Shown here one piece after another: positions 49,116 to 49,812 of a stretch of DNA of 49,812 nt; within the stretch, counting starts at the first letter, position 1, and every line of letters starts with the position of its first letter. Below the pieces are notes generated by a model, which worked only from the letters and a program-made list of their open reading frames with translations, did no database searches and was not told the origin of the DNA. The DNA is from Prevotella sp. (GTDB lineage Bacteria > Bacteroidota > Bacteroidia > Bacteroidales > Bacteroidaceae), in assembly GCA_017471245.1 (NCBI GenBank), contig JAFUVB010000057.1:1-49812 (forward strand). Reading direction: 5' to 3'. Position numbers and translations under genes: made by a program.

Positions 49116-49812
49116 CTATTTGATTACTACATGATTGTCTTTCATGGTAATTGTAAGCCCAGTGGCGAATTCGATTGCATGAAGAGCCGGAGAGATGCTC
49201 TTGTATTTATTGATGTTACCCGTAAAAGGAATGCTGCAGGCTTTCTGGTTCTCAAAAGTAACCTGAACGCCATACCAATGACTCAATATCTGCATCAGCT
49301 TGTCAAGTCGGCAGTCTCTGAATATATACTTTCCTTCGTTCCATGAAGTGTATATATCGGTTTCCACGTTTTTGTCAACCAACTCCAACTCATTTGTCTT
49401 CATTTCACCCAACTGCCCAGGCTCAAGTATCAATTCTATTCCTTTCGACGAAGTGAGTCCTACGCTTCCTTTTACCAAAACCACGGTGGTTGAGGCAGCA
49501 TTTGTGTTCACATTAAACTCTGTGCCATATACTTTGATGTCGCCGTGTAGTGTATGTACAACAAATGGGCGGCTCCTGTCCTTGGCGACCATGAAATAAG
49601 CTTCACCATCAAGAATCACGTTGCGGTCGCCGCGGCCAAACTTCTCGGGGTATATCAGACGCGTATTATAATTAAGGTGTACCAATGTACCATCGTCAAG
49701 TGTCAGCCAGAACTCCTTGTCATGTCGCGTGGTGATGCGCTTCGCTGCCAACAGCTGATCCTTAGTAAGTGAAGAGGTGATATTAAGTGAAGAGTGAAGA
49801 GTGAAGAGTGAA
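49116..49812 (-). CDS. FecR-family anti-sigma factor of locus C, N-terminus outside the window
   Basis: The frame is open from the window edge to the stop at 49116. It starts in a heptamer-encoded linker (SLFTLHSSLNITSS), followed by TKDQLLAAKRITTRHDKEFW, the FecR domain (GEAYFMVAKDRSRPF, VYGTEFNVNT, VVLVKGSVGL) and DUF4974 (FRDCRLDKLMQILSHWYGV ... TMKDNHVVIK). The membrane helix and the sigma-binding part would lie beyond 49812. The linker and central block are almost identical to the locus A gene, whereas DUF4974 diverges. No ATTGACC array is present before DUF4974, unlike the other two. It is probably co-transcribed with the SusC 35 nt downstream. Confidence 0.88.
   Translation of the reverse strand, partial: SLFTLHSSLNITSSLTKDQLLAAKRITTRHDKEFWLTLDDGTLVHLNYNTRLIYPEKFGRGDRNVILDGEAYFMVAKDRSRPFVVHTLHGDIKVYGTEFNVNTNAASTTVVLVKGSVGLTSSKGIELILEPGQLGEMKTNELELVDKNVETDIYTSWNEGKYIFRDCRLDKLMQILSHWYGVQVTFENQKACSIPFTGNINKYKSISPALHAIEFATGLTITMKDNHVVIK
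49752..49812 (-). repeat. GTGAAGA-type heptamer array in the fecR linker, cut by the window edge
   Basis: Minus-strand units TTCACTC (three times) and TTCACTT are followed by AATATCACCTCTTCACTTAC. The same junction occurs at about 9715-9746 in the locus A fecR. The outer arm, if any, is beyond the window. Confidence 0.85.

Overview
The window looks like the chromosome of a Bacteroidota bacterium, most likely a Prevotella-type Bacteroidales. The evidence is three SusC/SusD-type outer-membrane uptake loci, ECF sigma/FecR anti-sigma regulation, many SPII lipoproteins, and -7 promoter elements of the form TAnnTTTG in front of several genes. I saw no rRNA, tRNA or CRISPR array.

Layout. 0-0.9 kb: the end of an unknown gene, heptamer and 22-nt repeat arrays, and a YoeB-type toxin-antitoxin pair. 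1.05-5.6 kb: a co-directional GH3-family adenylating enzyme, Ig-like lipoprotein and DUF3108 protein. 5.8-8.4 kb: two divergent secreted alpha/beta-hydrolases, one a CE7-type acetyl esterase. 8.4-20.1 kb (locus A): ECF sigma, FecR, SusC, SusD, DUF4843 lipoprotein, PKD-like lipoprotein, thioredoxin and TlpA-like protein. 20.2-34.1 kb (locus B, convergent with A): PKD-like, DUF4843, SusD, SusC and FecR, with an ECF sigma gene further out. Sigma and FecR are separated by an AT-richer, oppositely oriented island (29.2-33.5 kb) carrying a polyvalent-protein-type kinase, an MmeI-like restriction-modification enzyme and a truncated DUF1016/YhcG gene. 34.5-49.8 kb (locus C, minus strand): FecR, SusC, SusD, a lipoprotein, an active-looking zinc metalloprotease, a paralogue that has lost its zinc site, an S9 peptidase and a TlpA-like protein. 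The peptidase content suggests that locus C handles peptides.

The logic of the three loci is trans-envelope regulation. A SusC with an N-terminal STN signalling domain contacts FecR in the periplasm. FecR holds or releases an ECF sigma factor, which drives the same operon.

The most unusual signal is a family of 7-nt repeat arrays (types GTGAGAG, GTTAAGA, GTGAAGA, ATTGACC). They begin directly after the stop codons of several genes. They also invade the coding sequence of the FecR genes, where they form palindromic elements of about 81-120 bp. In locus B, two copies of one element (71 of 81 positions identical by hand alignment) lie inside a single fecR gene. The frame is broken there in such a way that gaining one heptamer or losing two would restore it. 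This looks like a coding-invading repeat family, with possible phase variation of anti-sigma factors.
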